From Himantopus leucocephalus (Eukaryota > Chordata > Aves > Charadriiformes > Recurvirostridae): 64,000 nucleotides of DNA. The notes under the pieces were generated by a model. It saw only the letters and a list, made by a program, of their open reading frames with translations, did no database searches and had not been told where the DNA came from. The stretch's first letter is position 1; each line of letters opens with the position of its first letter. The position numbers were made by a program, and so were the translations under genes. This document shows, piece after piece, positions 27,928 to 42,330 of the stretch. Location of the stretch: NCBI GenBank assembly GCA_003993805.1, contig RSEF01000014.1, forward strand, positions 2,605,941 through 2,669,940, read 5' to 3'.

Positions 27928-27952
27928 AAAAAAAAAAAAAAAAAAAAAAAAN
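27928..27952 (+). repeat. Poly-A run ending in an ambiguous base
   Basis: Twenty-four A residues followed by a single N at 27952. No retroelement body is evident just upstream. The N probably marks a homopolymer sequencing or consensus problem, so the true run length is uncertain. Confidence 0.85.
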
Positions 27953-28928
27953 TTCCTGTATATACTGTGCATAAAGACACCTCAGGGGGGAAAACACACC
28001 AGGAAAGTTATACAAGTACATAAATCTTCAAATGAACAACTCAATAGCACTTTCACACGTCCCCAGTAGAGCAAAACACCAAAAACAAATAAACAAACAA
28101 ACAAAAATTTAGTAATTTTTCTTGAACTTCATAGGGAAAAGTGCTAAACATTCCTGGAAATTGTGCAATACTCCAATTCTGTACCAGATTTTGCACTTCT
28201 GTTAACTGCCCATTACCTAACAGCTGTTGTTCTGGTTGAATTATTACGTATTTTCTTTATAGCATTACATTGCTCGCATAATATCTTTTAGAAAATTTCT
28301 TTTATAGATCTCAGTTTTTGAATCCCTAAAACGATTACAAACACTTAAGTTACCAAATACCCCAAAAGTAAGGAAAACAGGCAGATAATTTAGCTGTAAA
28401 ATAGATCATCTAATTAAAACATCCCTTTATGTAATATACTCATCCCTGATTATTTCATTCTAATTGTATTGGAGGGAAACCTGTACTTCAGATGAAGTGT
28501 CATTAATAAATAAATAAAACCCAGTAACCCTAGATTCCCACCTGTATCAATATACAGTGACATCAACTTGATTCTGAAATTCAGCTCTTTTAGGCTTTTG
28601 TAAACCATCTTTCAGCTAGGATTAGCATCACTTTTGTTGTCAGTGTTGAATTTCAAACATTAAAAGATCCCTTCATAAGCAATAATAGTGAACTTATTGT
28701 AGCAATTAGCTCACTTTTATTTGAGATCGTATTTTAATATAATACTAATTCTGGCTACCTTACTACTATTGAATACATGTAAAAACAGTTCAGCACCCTG
28801 TGTGCCATGGCAGAGTGCATGAGGTAAGCAGACACCATTCGCTGACCATTTGGTGCTTATATTTTAATACAATGCCTGAGTTAGTTGCAGACATATTTTG
28901 AGCTTGAGTATTATATGCTCACCTTGAT

Positions 28929-29100
28929 CACAGAGTCATAGAATGGTTTGGGTTGGAAGAGACCTTGAAGATCATCTCCTTCCAGCCCCCCTGCCCTGGG
29001 CAGGGACACCTCCCACCAGCCCAGGTTGCTCCAAGCCCCGTCCAACCTGGCCTTGAACACCTCCAGGGATGGGGCAGCCACAGCTTCTCGGGGCAAGATC
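28929..29100 (-). mobile_element. CR1 LINE 3' fragment
   Basis: Plus strand begins with the reverse complement of the CR1 tail (AGAGTCATAGAATGGTTTGG), then GGTTGGAAGAGACCTTGAAG, GGGCAGGGACACCTCCCACC and ACCTCCAGGGATGGGGCAGC. The element is therefore on the minus strand and truncated at about 29100. Confidence 0.92.
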
Positions 29101-30435
29101 TCTTGATCTCATCATTTACTTCTACTTCATTTCAATTTCCACATTCTCATTAGCTTTTAATGATTCATGTTGTATGGCAAATCAAAAACTTAAACAAAGC
29201 AAGCAGTTCAATGAGCAGCATGTAGGAACAAGCAGAAATAAAGGAAGCCTACTACAAAGTAATACCTATGGCACTATCACAGAGGTCTAAAAAAACCCTT
29301 TTCCCTAGAAACATCTTGGCAGTAAGAATATCAAGAGGAATCAGTAGAAAAACCTTCTGTTAAAACTCCTATCAACTTGAGATGATCACAAAGGAGAAAA
29401 TTCACAACAGAGTGCAAAAAGGTACCTACAAGGATGAAAGCTATTTCAGGATGATTCTGTAGAAAGCACAGCACGTGCTTCATTCCCTCTGCCACGGTCT
29501 GACAGATGGTAATATCATGCAAATCTCAGACAGAAAGCAATATGAATATATGGTACTGAACGAAGAAGATAAATGGAAAGAACACCAAAAGACCTGAGAT
29601 CAGATCTTCAATTTGTACAAATCAGCATTGTTCTATTTGTTTTAATCAGTCAATACTAATTTACAACAGCCCACGGTTCTTAGGTTTAACAGGAAAGTGT
29701 TCTTCCTGATTACTATAAACAGTTTTCCTACTGAAAGAGACAGAAGAGAGCATTCTTTCATTACTAGACAGCTGATATTTGGCATTAGAGGTAAGTTTGA
29801 TTATTTGTGATTTATGCCGCCTTCTTTTGCATACAAAAGAGATAGCAAAAAAGGTAAAGTATCATTAAATAATGTCTGCTTTTTCATGTTAATTACACCT
29901 TGTATTTCTCTATCCAAATTCAGACAAACAGCTGCTATGGAACAATTGCTATGCTTGATACTTTTCTCACTGTCATTAAACCAATCAGGAGTAAACCCAT
30001 TGTAGTCCATTAACTTACATCAAAGCTTAGGTACATTACTACTGTACTCCACAGCTTAATTTGTAACTCTTGCTAGTATAAAGACTACTACTTGTTCAGC
30101 ATACCACACTATTCCTATTCATTAAAAAATAAAATCATGCTCATGTATTAGAAGAACATTACTTTGGATACCATAATAGACTTATACAATAAATTCTAAT
30201 CAAAATACATGTCGTTTTTATTGGTCTTCATCCTAGAATTCTGTCCACATAAACCCCCTTAAAGACGGAAATAGATTTTTGTCTGAGAAGGAAAACCTCA
30301 TATCTGCTATTCCCAATTTTCTTAAGGTTTTTTTCCAAAATTAATGCTCTTGAAATATACAATAAACAGCCAGTTATTTATACCGACAATATTAATTTCA
30401 TATTAAGGAAATGAGAGAGTGTGTGTTGCAAAACG

Positions 30436-30484
30436 TATATAAATCTATCTCCACACTAACAACGTCTGATTCCTACAACTTCAA
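30436..30484 (+). promoter_or_regulatory. Candidate TATA box and non-coding exon 1 of gene C
   Basis: TATATAAA at 30436-30443 is followed about 30 bp downstream by a short stretch ending at a perfect donor, TTCAA|GTAAGT, with GT at 30485-30486. The resulting exon 1 would be very short (about 19 nt if it starts at 30466) and the leader intron 1.38 kb, ending at the acceptor 31862-31863. This mirrors the arrangement proposed for gene A. The transcription start is inferred. Confidence 0.45.
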
Positions 30485-31870
30485 GTAAGTCTATTGAATT
30501 CATGTAAATTTTAAATATTCGAAATAGATTATTAAGTAGGCCATCTGATTATACGTAATCTTCCAAAGAATACAGACAACAAAATCAGCTTATTCAGCTT
30601 TACCTAGTTTCAGAGTTTTGCTGTCACTGAAGGCATTGGTTTGTGTCCTACCCCTGATTAGGGACAGCACTGTAATTTAGAAAATGTTCAGGAAATATGA
30701 AATCAAGCTTACTGTACAAAGATCACCCCCAATTATAGCATGCTTTCCTCTATCCTAGTGCCAAGGTATCTTTGTCAGAACGACAGACACATTGTCACCT
30801 CTGATCTTTCATCTCCAACTTCCTTTATACATTCCAAAGGCTCAACAGACTTAAGGAAACCAAACTAGTTTCTTTTCATAAGGATTTGACTGCTGCAGTC
30901 ATCTTCTGATGAGCGACTTCAAGGCCCAGAGGTCAACCGAAAATATTTAGCATACTTGGAGCTTGAAAGCCTATGTTTTCATGGCAGAGTTGTACCCAAT
31001 TTAGCACAAGTGGATTTACTAAAAAAAGTGTTCTTCTTGCCCATATTATCTTAGGATATAAATAGAAAGAAAAGTTTAATTAGCTAAGGAAGAAATACAA
31101 GCTGGGTCTCAAATCAAACATTTGATCCATGAAACAGTAACCTAAGTAGTGGTTATTGTCACCTTTTGAATCCTTTATAAGCCAGAGTGGCAAGCCAGAG
31201 CTAACATTACTATTTTGCCTGGTATCTCCTCAGCTATTTTTCCTTTACCTAGCTGAGAAAACTATAAAGGTGAGCAGCTGACTTGAGATTAATGAAATTA
31301 AGTTACTGTGCAGAGCTGCACCAGTAGTAAGTACAATAACCATTGTTCTAAGATTTTTATTTTAATTGCTGGAATTACATATGGATGGACCTTATATAGA
31401 TAAGTATCAGTTTTCTTTTCCTTTTTATTCTTCAGAGCAGTTGGGGGAGAAAACAGAAGCAAACCTTGACTTTCTTTTTTCCACTGCATATACTGTTATT
31501 TGTATTGCCAGATGCCATGCATTCTAGTAAGACTAATTATTAAGTTACATAGAGTTTAAAAATGTGCTGTACTTAAATAGGATGCAGGTAAATGACAAAA
31601 AATTGATCATCAACTCACAACATCGTTCACATAATCCATCTCATTAAAAAGTATTATTTCAGCACTGCTATTTTTAAGGAAGTAATGTACTAAATCTTCT
31701 AATTTGTTTAGGAATAGCAGCAACATCAGTTTGATGAAACAGATTAATCTACCCTTAGAAGTCTCATTAGCCATATAGTATTCTTCAAAACACAGAAAAA
31801 ACAGTAAGTTGTAAGATGCATTTGCATTTCACAAATCTGTTTGCAATATACTATTTTGCACAGGTTTAAA

Positions 31871-34570
<2,700 letters not shown>

Positions 34571-34792
34571 AGGTTAAAAAGGACCAAACAAGATAGAATT
34601 GGGATGAATCTGCACTAGACACTCCAAAACCTTGGAAATCAGGAGTCCCTTATTTGTCTTGACAGTGTCTGTTATTTGTTCACTGACTTAGTAACATAAT
34701 GAAACACTGATTAATGATTTTTTTTTTCATTGTGTGGACCACTTACCATGTTCTAAACTCTATTTTAGCCGACACTTCCCTTAATAATATCC

Positions 34793-34798
34793 AATAAA
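34793..34798 (+). terminator. OCM: Polyadenylation signal of gene C
   Basis: Canonical AATAAA about 220 nt after the stop codon, followed by a TGTGTCTGTTTTT stretch that fits a downstream GU/U-rich element. Confidence 0.75.
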
Positions 34799-37700
34799 AA
34801 TTAATCACATACAGTAGCTTGTGTCTGTTTTTCTGGCTGCTAAACTGAAATGTGTGACTTCATAACCAGAAAGTGTTAATCCCTCCCATACCCTGATCTT
34901 ATCAGACCTTCATATATGGAACATCTTTTGAAATCAGTGGGAGTTCTGTTTACAATAGGCCTTCTGGATTAAGCTTGAAGTTCTCAAAACACTCAGATCT
35001 TCGTCAAATACTAGAAACTCAGATACAGTTGTGAGGTAGGTGAGGATAAAATCTCTTACTGACTTCCAAGCGAAAAGCAGTCATACATTTATGCTTAAGA
35101 AGTGGCTTTGCTTGTGAATGTGGCAGTTTCAAACTGAGCTTTTTATATTAGTCAATTAAGAGGAAAAGAAAGTAAAAACCACATGCTTTCCTGCAGAAAG
35201 AATTAAAAGGAAAGCCTATGTGGACTTGAGGTTTCAGATAACTGTGAGGTGTTAAAAAGCAGGGGGGAAGCAAAAGATATCTTCTTGGTGGTATTTTCTA
35301 GCTTTCTCAATAGGGAGGACTAAAAATGGGGAGGAAGAATTTGTAGAAATGCATGTTGAGAAAGCTCCAACATACTGTACTCCATACTTCTGGGCTACAT
35401 CTGCCATATTAAAAATGCCCTTCACAAAAGCATCCATCTCTGGGGATGCTGAAGAAATGCCTTTCTATGAACAAACAATTCAATCATTAGAAAAGAGAGA
35501 TGTTCAGATGCTCTGAGGGAGTATTTATATATTCACTTGCTTTCTCAACATTAACAAGTTGTATATACTCCAGTTCACACATATGCAGCTTGTAGGAGTC
35601 ACTGGCACACAACACTGGCACACAATATAAGCCTTTTCAGCAAAGTGAATGGTTTAGAGTCACTGCAGTTTCAATGCATTCCCTCCTTTGCTGCAAATTA
35701 CTACATTCAAAATTAACTGCATTTTTTTCTTTTCAAAAGTTTCTATAAATACTGGTAATTTTGCAGAAAAACACCAAAACCAGAACTGAATTGTTCATGA
35801 GATAGACAGCTATTGCTGGGGAAGAGACTAAAGAATGTGAATGCGCTTGCAAGAAGGGCTATATATCTTCCAGAGCAACAAAGTCACAAAGAGAGAGCCC
35901 ATATGGCTAGTGCTTTCATATGCTAGGCCCTTTTCTCTCTCCCAACCTGTATTTTTCAAATCTAACAAAACAGTAATTGAAAAATTCCTGTTGGCCCCAA
36001 ACATGTTCATCATCAAAGCAAGAACAGTTAAATAAATTAAATTTCTCCTTTACTCGGTGTGAAAAAAGCTCATGGATTGCCATCCTGCAAGACACCCTAG
36101 ACAGCTGCACCAATACAAATTCTATAATGATTCATCCCTGAGTACTCACCTCTACGTATTCTCTGGAGCCATCTATGCTTTTGGGAGCCAAGCACTGGAG
36201 AATCAGCCAAGAAACATCTACTGCTTTTTTTAAAAAACATATATATATTAATCTGCAATTCTTAACAGTTCATGGCTGAAAATCGTATTTTTGTCCCATT
36301 TCAAAATGTTTTCAAGCAGCTTAATTTGTCATACAAGTTGTTTGTAAGCTGGTATACTCAGTATGCGTGAGAATTTAATATGGTGATCACATTTTTCCTT
36401 TTATTGTGCATAAATAATACAAACTGATAAAAAATGAACACTGAATTTTAATAATACTTAACGTTATGAAATATGCTCACCTGGCATAAAACACTAGCAT
36501 ATCAATGATTTAAACAGAGCTACTCAGATTTACACAAGCTGAGGATCTGACCCATAGAGATTCTCCCAGCGTAAGATGGATGTCACAGGATATGCACAAG
36601 AAATAAAGTGTGTTCTTGGCAATGAAACCAATCTGATGACAGAAGGGTTTTGGGCTAGTTCACATCTAAGTAACAAACAAATTGCTCTCCATTTCACTTA
36701 CAATTAAGTGTCCTGACCTTGACTAATCATATTATACCAGGCAGACAAATGCAAGTAAAATAAAGTATTTTCCAGTTGCTGTTGCACTCTGAACTCTAGC
36801 TCCTCTCAATGTCTCAGCCTTTGTACCACGGACCTAGACAAAGAAACCCAGAGGCCCGGCACAAATTCTGTTATTCTCCACTAAGATGCAACACATTGCT
36901 GGAGCAGGTCACTGGACAGAGGGTGGACAGAAGATTCGTACAGTGTCCTGGCCCACAACAAATTTGTGAGTGAAATCAGAACTTTCTTCACTTCACAGAA
37001 AGAAGAATATATCACAGCTGTCTGCATCTGAAGTTCCTGTAAAACATCTGAACGACAAAATGTACTTAGGCCAAATCAAGAGGCAAGGAACAAAAAGCCC
37101 AGGGAAGCACTTCTTGCCTGACACATATCCTTTTAACTGGTTTGTATGTAAAGGCTTTAGAAAAATCTTGTTCATCATTACTAATTCAAAACACGTCTCA
37201 AGTTTGTTTATAGCTTATTATTGCATACAAGCTGTGCACTACAGCACCAACAGAAAACATACTACCCACTTGCTCTACTTGACGTATTTTGAGATCTCTC
37301 TAACATCCAGAGTATTGCAGTTAAAGGAACCTTTCCATGCATTTCCATCAGGAAAAAAGTACCTTAAAACACAACTTATCACTTCCCTGGAATCCTTGAA
37401 ATGCTAAATCATACTTTTGAATGCTCTTGTAAAACATGATAGTGATAACTTGAACTGGATTTACTCACTGACAGGTCTGCTCCATGGCCTAAAACAAAAT
37501 GTCATCGATAAGCCTCCTTCGAGAGACATAGTATGCAGAATTCCACTTGTTTCAAGTAGGGGCTTGTAATTAAGAAAGCTCCTGGGCAGGGCTTTATTAA
37601 CTAACAAGCAAGGAAAAGCTATTTACCATATTTAACCATCATTTAACACGTGGCTATGGGTGCTCACGGAAGGGACAGAGCAGCCAGTTTCTATAACCAT

Positions 37701-38796
37701 ATATTTAAGGGGTGGGATGGAAATGGAGACTGCATTAATAAACTGCATTCATTACAAAGACTTGACGTGAGAGGCAGCATTGAGAAATCAGCTACTACTG
37801 ACAATTGTGCTTACAGATTGCAGCAAAAGCTGCAACTGGTTATCAGAATTACCACTTGTACATTGTATACTAAAATTATTCACTAGACGTAACTATAAAA
37901 ATACATTTTTAGAAAGTACCAGAATACTTGTGATTCCATTAAAATACAGGTCTCCAGCCTTCCATTCAATGTTCACACTATTTACCCCATAATACCTTGT
38001 GCAATGTTACCCTGTCTGTGAATGGTTAAAATTAAAATATAAAAGAATAAACACCGGTTTTATTCAACCGCTAAGCATAAAACCCACCATGCCTTAAATG
38101 TGTCAAACTATGACAAAATTCTTCATGTAATTCTCTCTCTCATTTCTTGCTGTGATCAGCAGGAAAATAATTAACATATTAACATATACTATACTATATA
38201 ACTATACTTCATCTTCAGAGCTGAAATCCTTTTAACTGTCTAGCCCCTTCCTCATCATCTCTTCACAGCTTTTCCTTCACGTGTACTACAGATCCAGGCT
38301 AGTAAACACATGCTTGTTAAATGCATTAAACAAACTGAAACATTTAAATATCTCATTTGCCATGAAAGTAGATTTTTACTGTTATTCAGTGACTTTGTAT
38401 CCTTAATCATAACCAAAGCTAGTGTAAAGTTACTACCTTCCTTTATGAAATCTCTGATCCTGCAAAGCAAATACATCCATTATTAAACCACCTCTACTCA
38501 CCATGACACTCAGCTGCTCACATTCCTTGACATCACACTGAGAAGAAATCTGGGAGGGATGAATGCCACTCTTAGCAGGACCCCTGCATCTAGCCGCAGT
38601 GTTGTATCTTCACATAGAGCTACACAGGCCTGTTACAGCATTAACAAAGCGTGCAGACCGGGGATACACAGGCATTGTGCTTTTTGCTGGATCACAGCGC
38701 TATTTTGTAATTTATTTGCTAAACTAATCCCAAACTGCTGAGTCTACACATTTGTTAACACATTTAGACCACATACTGTCAATGGAACAGCTATTT

Positions 38797-38832
38797 GAGC
38801 TGTCAGCTGTATTTATTTACAGCTGTCAGCTC
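38797..38832. promoter_or_regulatory. Inverted repeat with paired E-boxes
   Basis: Two 15-nt arms (38797-38811 and 38818-38832) pair with one mismatch around a 6-nt TTTATT loop. Each arm contains CAGCTG, a class of E-box bound by basic helix-loop-helix factors. Regulatory function is inferred from the motifs only. Confidence 0.35.
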
Positions 38833-39498
38833 CAACACCCAGAGTGATTTATAGTATATCTTTTTGTTAAGTCTGCTACTATGCAGCTGACGGAAATCCT
38901 CAAAATAGTACCTAGAAATAGGCTCAGCAAACCAAAAAGTATGACTACACAATGCTGAAGATACTATTTCTTACTTCTATGTAATTTTTAAAATTAAATT
39001 GGAAATCACTCATAAAGTTGTTAATTATTTGTCTCTTGATGCAGGCCCTGTCCTGTCAAATTCCCAATGTACTTATGCAGCAGTATAATTTTACATAATC
39101 ATGGGCTAGGAATCACATTTCAAACTCAGGGTGATCTGATGCCACTTTGCAAATGTCAAGGTGTGGTGTTACTGCACATACAATTAAGAAGATGGGATGA
39201 AATTGGAACCACAATCGAAGTTTCTTCCTGCCCTGTTAATTTGTACATTAGAAATGTAATAATTTAAGTTAATTGAATCTGTTATCACTTACTCTTTGTA
39301 GATTCTCACAAATAACTTCCACCAAAGCAATGTCAAGTTGCAGATGGGGTTGCACTGAGCAGAATTATATTTTAACAATCACTACCGCCGTCCAGCCATA
39401 TACACCTCCACAATATATCCCTTGCAACACTATTTGTATTTCAGCAGTGAATAGGCACCCTAGTCATAGACCAGCATCTCCATTGCATTAAGTCCTGA

Positions 39499-39517
39499 AC
39501 ACACACACACACACACA
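39499..39517 (+). repeat. (AC)n microsatellite
   Basis: Uninterrupted run of about nine AC dinucleotides. Confidence 0.9.
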
Positions 39518-40399
39518 TCTGAAGGCTTAACCCAACACAAGCCAAAGTCCACAGTCACTACAGTTTCATAGTTTCTTTGCTAAGAAAGTAATTTATTTTG
39601 CTATCAATACCACCAATTTTAAGAATTTCCATGTTTTGCATTAAGTGAGCAGAATAAAGAAATTAACTTCCCCTCTGGCCTGCAGCCCTGATCGCACCCA
39701 ACCCCTCAGTATAGCGCACGTAGGGGGCAACTTTGCTCTTTTCATTTGATATATTCCACCCCTACTGGATGTTCCCAGAAATGCTCTCGTCTGTGTTGCA
39801 GCCTTCAGACAGACCATACCTCTAAAGGGCTGAGCTGCACACACTGCTGAATTTTAACTCACAGCTGTAGGGCAGGAAGCAAGAAGTACTGTGTTTGGAC
39901 GCCTCACCCTAACACATGTGGCCTGATCCTTACTCAGCCCCTGCTGAGGGAAAGCCCACGGAGCTCAGCACCGCAGGACCTTTACCCATCCTGCTTTCTT
40001 GTGCTGGCTAGAGGCAGGAGCCACCTTCTGCCGTGGCCTCTCTGAGAACACCTGGATTATATTATAAATCAGATTCTCTCTGCAGCTTTGGGAACATTTC
40101 CGACAGCTGTTTGAGACCTGGCTGGCACTGACTGGAAATGCTCTGTCTGCTGCGGTGGATCAGCCTGGTGTGTCCCTCCTACCTGCCCAGCCCACACCAC
40201 ACGAGGAGCTGCTCAGCTCTTGCGAGGTTTGGGTTAAATGCCAGACATGCAGGTAGGAAAGGTGACCCCAAGGTGGTGACGAGCTCTGCATCCATGGAAA
40301 GGGAGCCTGCACACATCCTACATTCACATATCATTCATGTTGAACCAGCCTGAGAGGGCCTCAGTGTGGCTGCCCGCCAAGCTGACCAGACCTCACAGC

Positions 40400-40625
40400 C
40401 AGCCAGCACCTCCATTTTGTGCCCCACAGGCGGCATCCCCCTCCATTTTGTGCCTCCCTTTCCTCACAAGAAGCAGCTCCCCCCATTTTGTGCCTCACAG
40501 GAGGCAGCACCCTCCATTTTGTGCCTCCCCTCGCTCACAAGCAGCAGCCCCTCCATTTTGTGTCCCCCCCCCAGCAGCAGCCCCTCCATTTTGTGCCTCC
40601 CCTCCCTCACAGGAGGCAGCCGCCT
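40400..40625 (+). repeat. CCATTTTG minisatellite
   Basis: Six copies of a CCTCCATTTTGTG-type core, with CCATTTTG starting at 40412, 40443, 40483, 40514, 40553 and 40586. Cores are separated by C-rich spacers containing CTCACAAGCAGCAGC- or ACAGGAGGCAGC-like segments. Successive spacings are 31, 40, 31, 39 and 33 bp, so copies two apart are 70-72 bp from each other. This indicates a dimeric higher-order unit. The array ends about 0.9 kb before the CCZ1 CpG island. Confidence 0.85.
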
Positions 40626-41494
40626 CCCTCAGGCCCGGTGCCGGGCGGGTTTGCAGCCGGGGCATGGCAGTAGGGGTGTGAGGCAGAGCTGCATGCCGAC
40701 TTCACCAGCCCAGGGGGAAACAGTGGTCATCGCTCTTGCTTACACCACTCACTTTTGGAGTACAGACATTAAATATTAAATTGCTGCAGTCTTACAGTGT
40801 CTTTATTCCACACAGTGCTCCTACAGCACTGAACTGGGTTCTCAGGTAAGCCATCAACTGCAGAGGCTCACAGGGACTATGCAGAATGACACTACCAGCA
40901 CTGAAAGTAATACAAACTGAGTGATGACAGGAGCTGAAATAATAACAAAAGTGAAAAATTAAAAACTCAAGAAATACTGTTTGCTTTCAATCTGGCACAA
41001 CTTTAAGAAAGCTTGCCGGTACGTTTTTCTAAATGACCTGGTGGAATGAGATGTTCAATTGTATCTTTTATACCTTACCTTGGCGTTCATTTAAGCAATT
41101 ATATAGCTTTATTCAGATTCCTAAATGTCATACTCTTATAGAGAAGCAAAGTGATACATCTCTTCCATATAGGTGTTTTTACTTCTTATTTAGTTCACAC
41201 TGAATTTTGATTAAAATTGGAATTGAAAAGTCCTGAGTACTTTATTAGTTAAATGCCGCTATCTTAAATGTGCCAGACAGAAAAACGAAAAATAATCAGA
41301 ATAAATGTAATGTATCTATTTATGAAGAAAGGATTACCTCCACTAAGTGATGCTGGATGACATTTCCTTCAACATACTCAATCTTGTAGATGTCATCTTT
41401 CAAATCTCGAATTTTACCTCTAAAAATAAAGCGTTTCTACTTTTTTTCAGCTGCCAGGCAGCTTTGATCAGACCAGAGGGAACTGAACTGCGCT

Positions 41495-42330
41495 ATGTTT
41501 GCTCTTCTGAAAAGGGGCGTTAAGGCCACACGGTGCTTTGGCACCGCCGCTCGCGCTCCCCGCCGGCGGAGGGCTGTGCTGGGCAGCCCCGGCAGGGCTC
41601 ACGGAGTACCGGCCAGGCACGGCCTCTTGCTGAGGGAAGACCGGACCCCGGGGCTCCCCAGCCTCCTGCGAGCCCCCACACCACCGGGCAGTGACGGGAG
41701 CCGGGCCCGGCCAGCCCCGCGCTCCGGCCCGGCGCCTGCCGTTCCTCCCCCCGCCGGCGGGAGCGCTGCCGAGCGCGGGCCGCCGCCGGCCCCGTGCGGC
41801 ACTTCCGGCCCCACGCCGTGCTCTTCCGGGGCGGGGGAGAAGGCGGAAGCGCTGCGGGGCCGGGGCCGGCGCCGGCGGAGGGCCCCGAGCTGCTCCCTCA
41901 TGGTGTGTGGCGGCTGCCGGCCCCAGGCGCGCTCGCTTCAGGCTCAGTATGGCGGCGGCGGGGGGAGCCGGCCAGGAGAAGCAGCTCGCTCCGACCCTGC
42001 TCAGTTTCTTCATCTACAACCCCAAGCTGGGGCCCAAAGAAGGAGAGGTACCGGAGGGGGGCTGTGGGGCGGGGAGGGCACCCCCGGCCCCGCTCCGGCC
42101 CGGCCCGGCCCGAGTCGCCGCAGGGCCCCGGGGCGGCCGTTCGGGCTCTGCGGCCCCTCCCGAGGCCTGAGCCCGCGGGGCGGCCCCTGGCGCGGAGCGG
42201 CGCGGAGCGGGGCGGGCGGGAGCGGCGGCTCTGCGCGCCGCCGGCACCGGGGCGGCACCGACCGTCCGCGGCGGGACCGCTGGGAGCTGCAGCCGCCTGC
42301 TGCGGGGTAAGGAGGAACGGTAACCCAGGG
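41495..42330. promoter_or_regulatory. CCZ1: CpG-island promoter of CCZ1
   Basis: Abrupt change to very GC-rich, CpG-dense DNA around CCZ1 exon 1, with no TATA box. Visible motifs are an ETS-type ACTTCCGG (41801-41808), another CTTCCGG (41822-41828), an Sp-type GGGGCGGGGG (41828-41837), and ATGGCGGC (41949-41956), which has the YY1 core and overlaps the start codon. This is the usual architecture of a broadly expressed housekeeping promoter. Long open frames on both strands here result from the lack of AT-rich stop codons. No minus-strand gene is evident, though CpG-island promoters are often bidirectional. Confidence 0.85.

Larger units (their letters stand above)
23110..30430. other. Intergenic region between parvalbumin genes B and C
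   Basis: No gene recognised on either strand. It contains two CR1 fragments, an A run ending in an ambiguous base, and short A-rich simple repeats (for example AAAC/AAAT units near 28085-28108). The 156-codon frame at 26346-26816 has no recognisable domain and no exon-like flanks. Confidence 0.5.
34810..41490. other. Intergenic region between gene C and CCZ1
   Basis: No gene recognised. It contains a 36-bp near-perfect hairpin with two E-boxes (38797-38832), a CA microsatellite (39499-39517) and a CCATTTTG minisatellite (about 40400-40625). The 145-codon frame at 36970-37407 and the overlapping frames in the minisatellite lack recognisable domains. Confidence 0.5.

Noticed and set aside
40337..40779. 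Three overlapping plus-strand frames of 84-137 codons
   Set aside because: They are translations of the CCATTTTG minisatellite in all three frames, not a gene.
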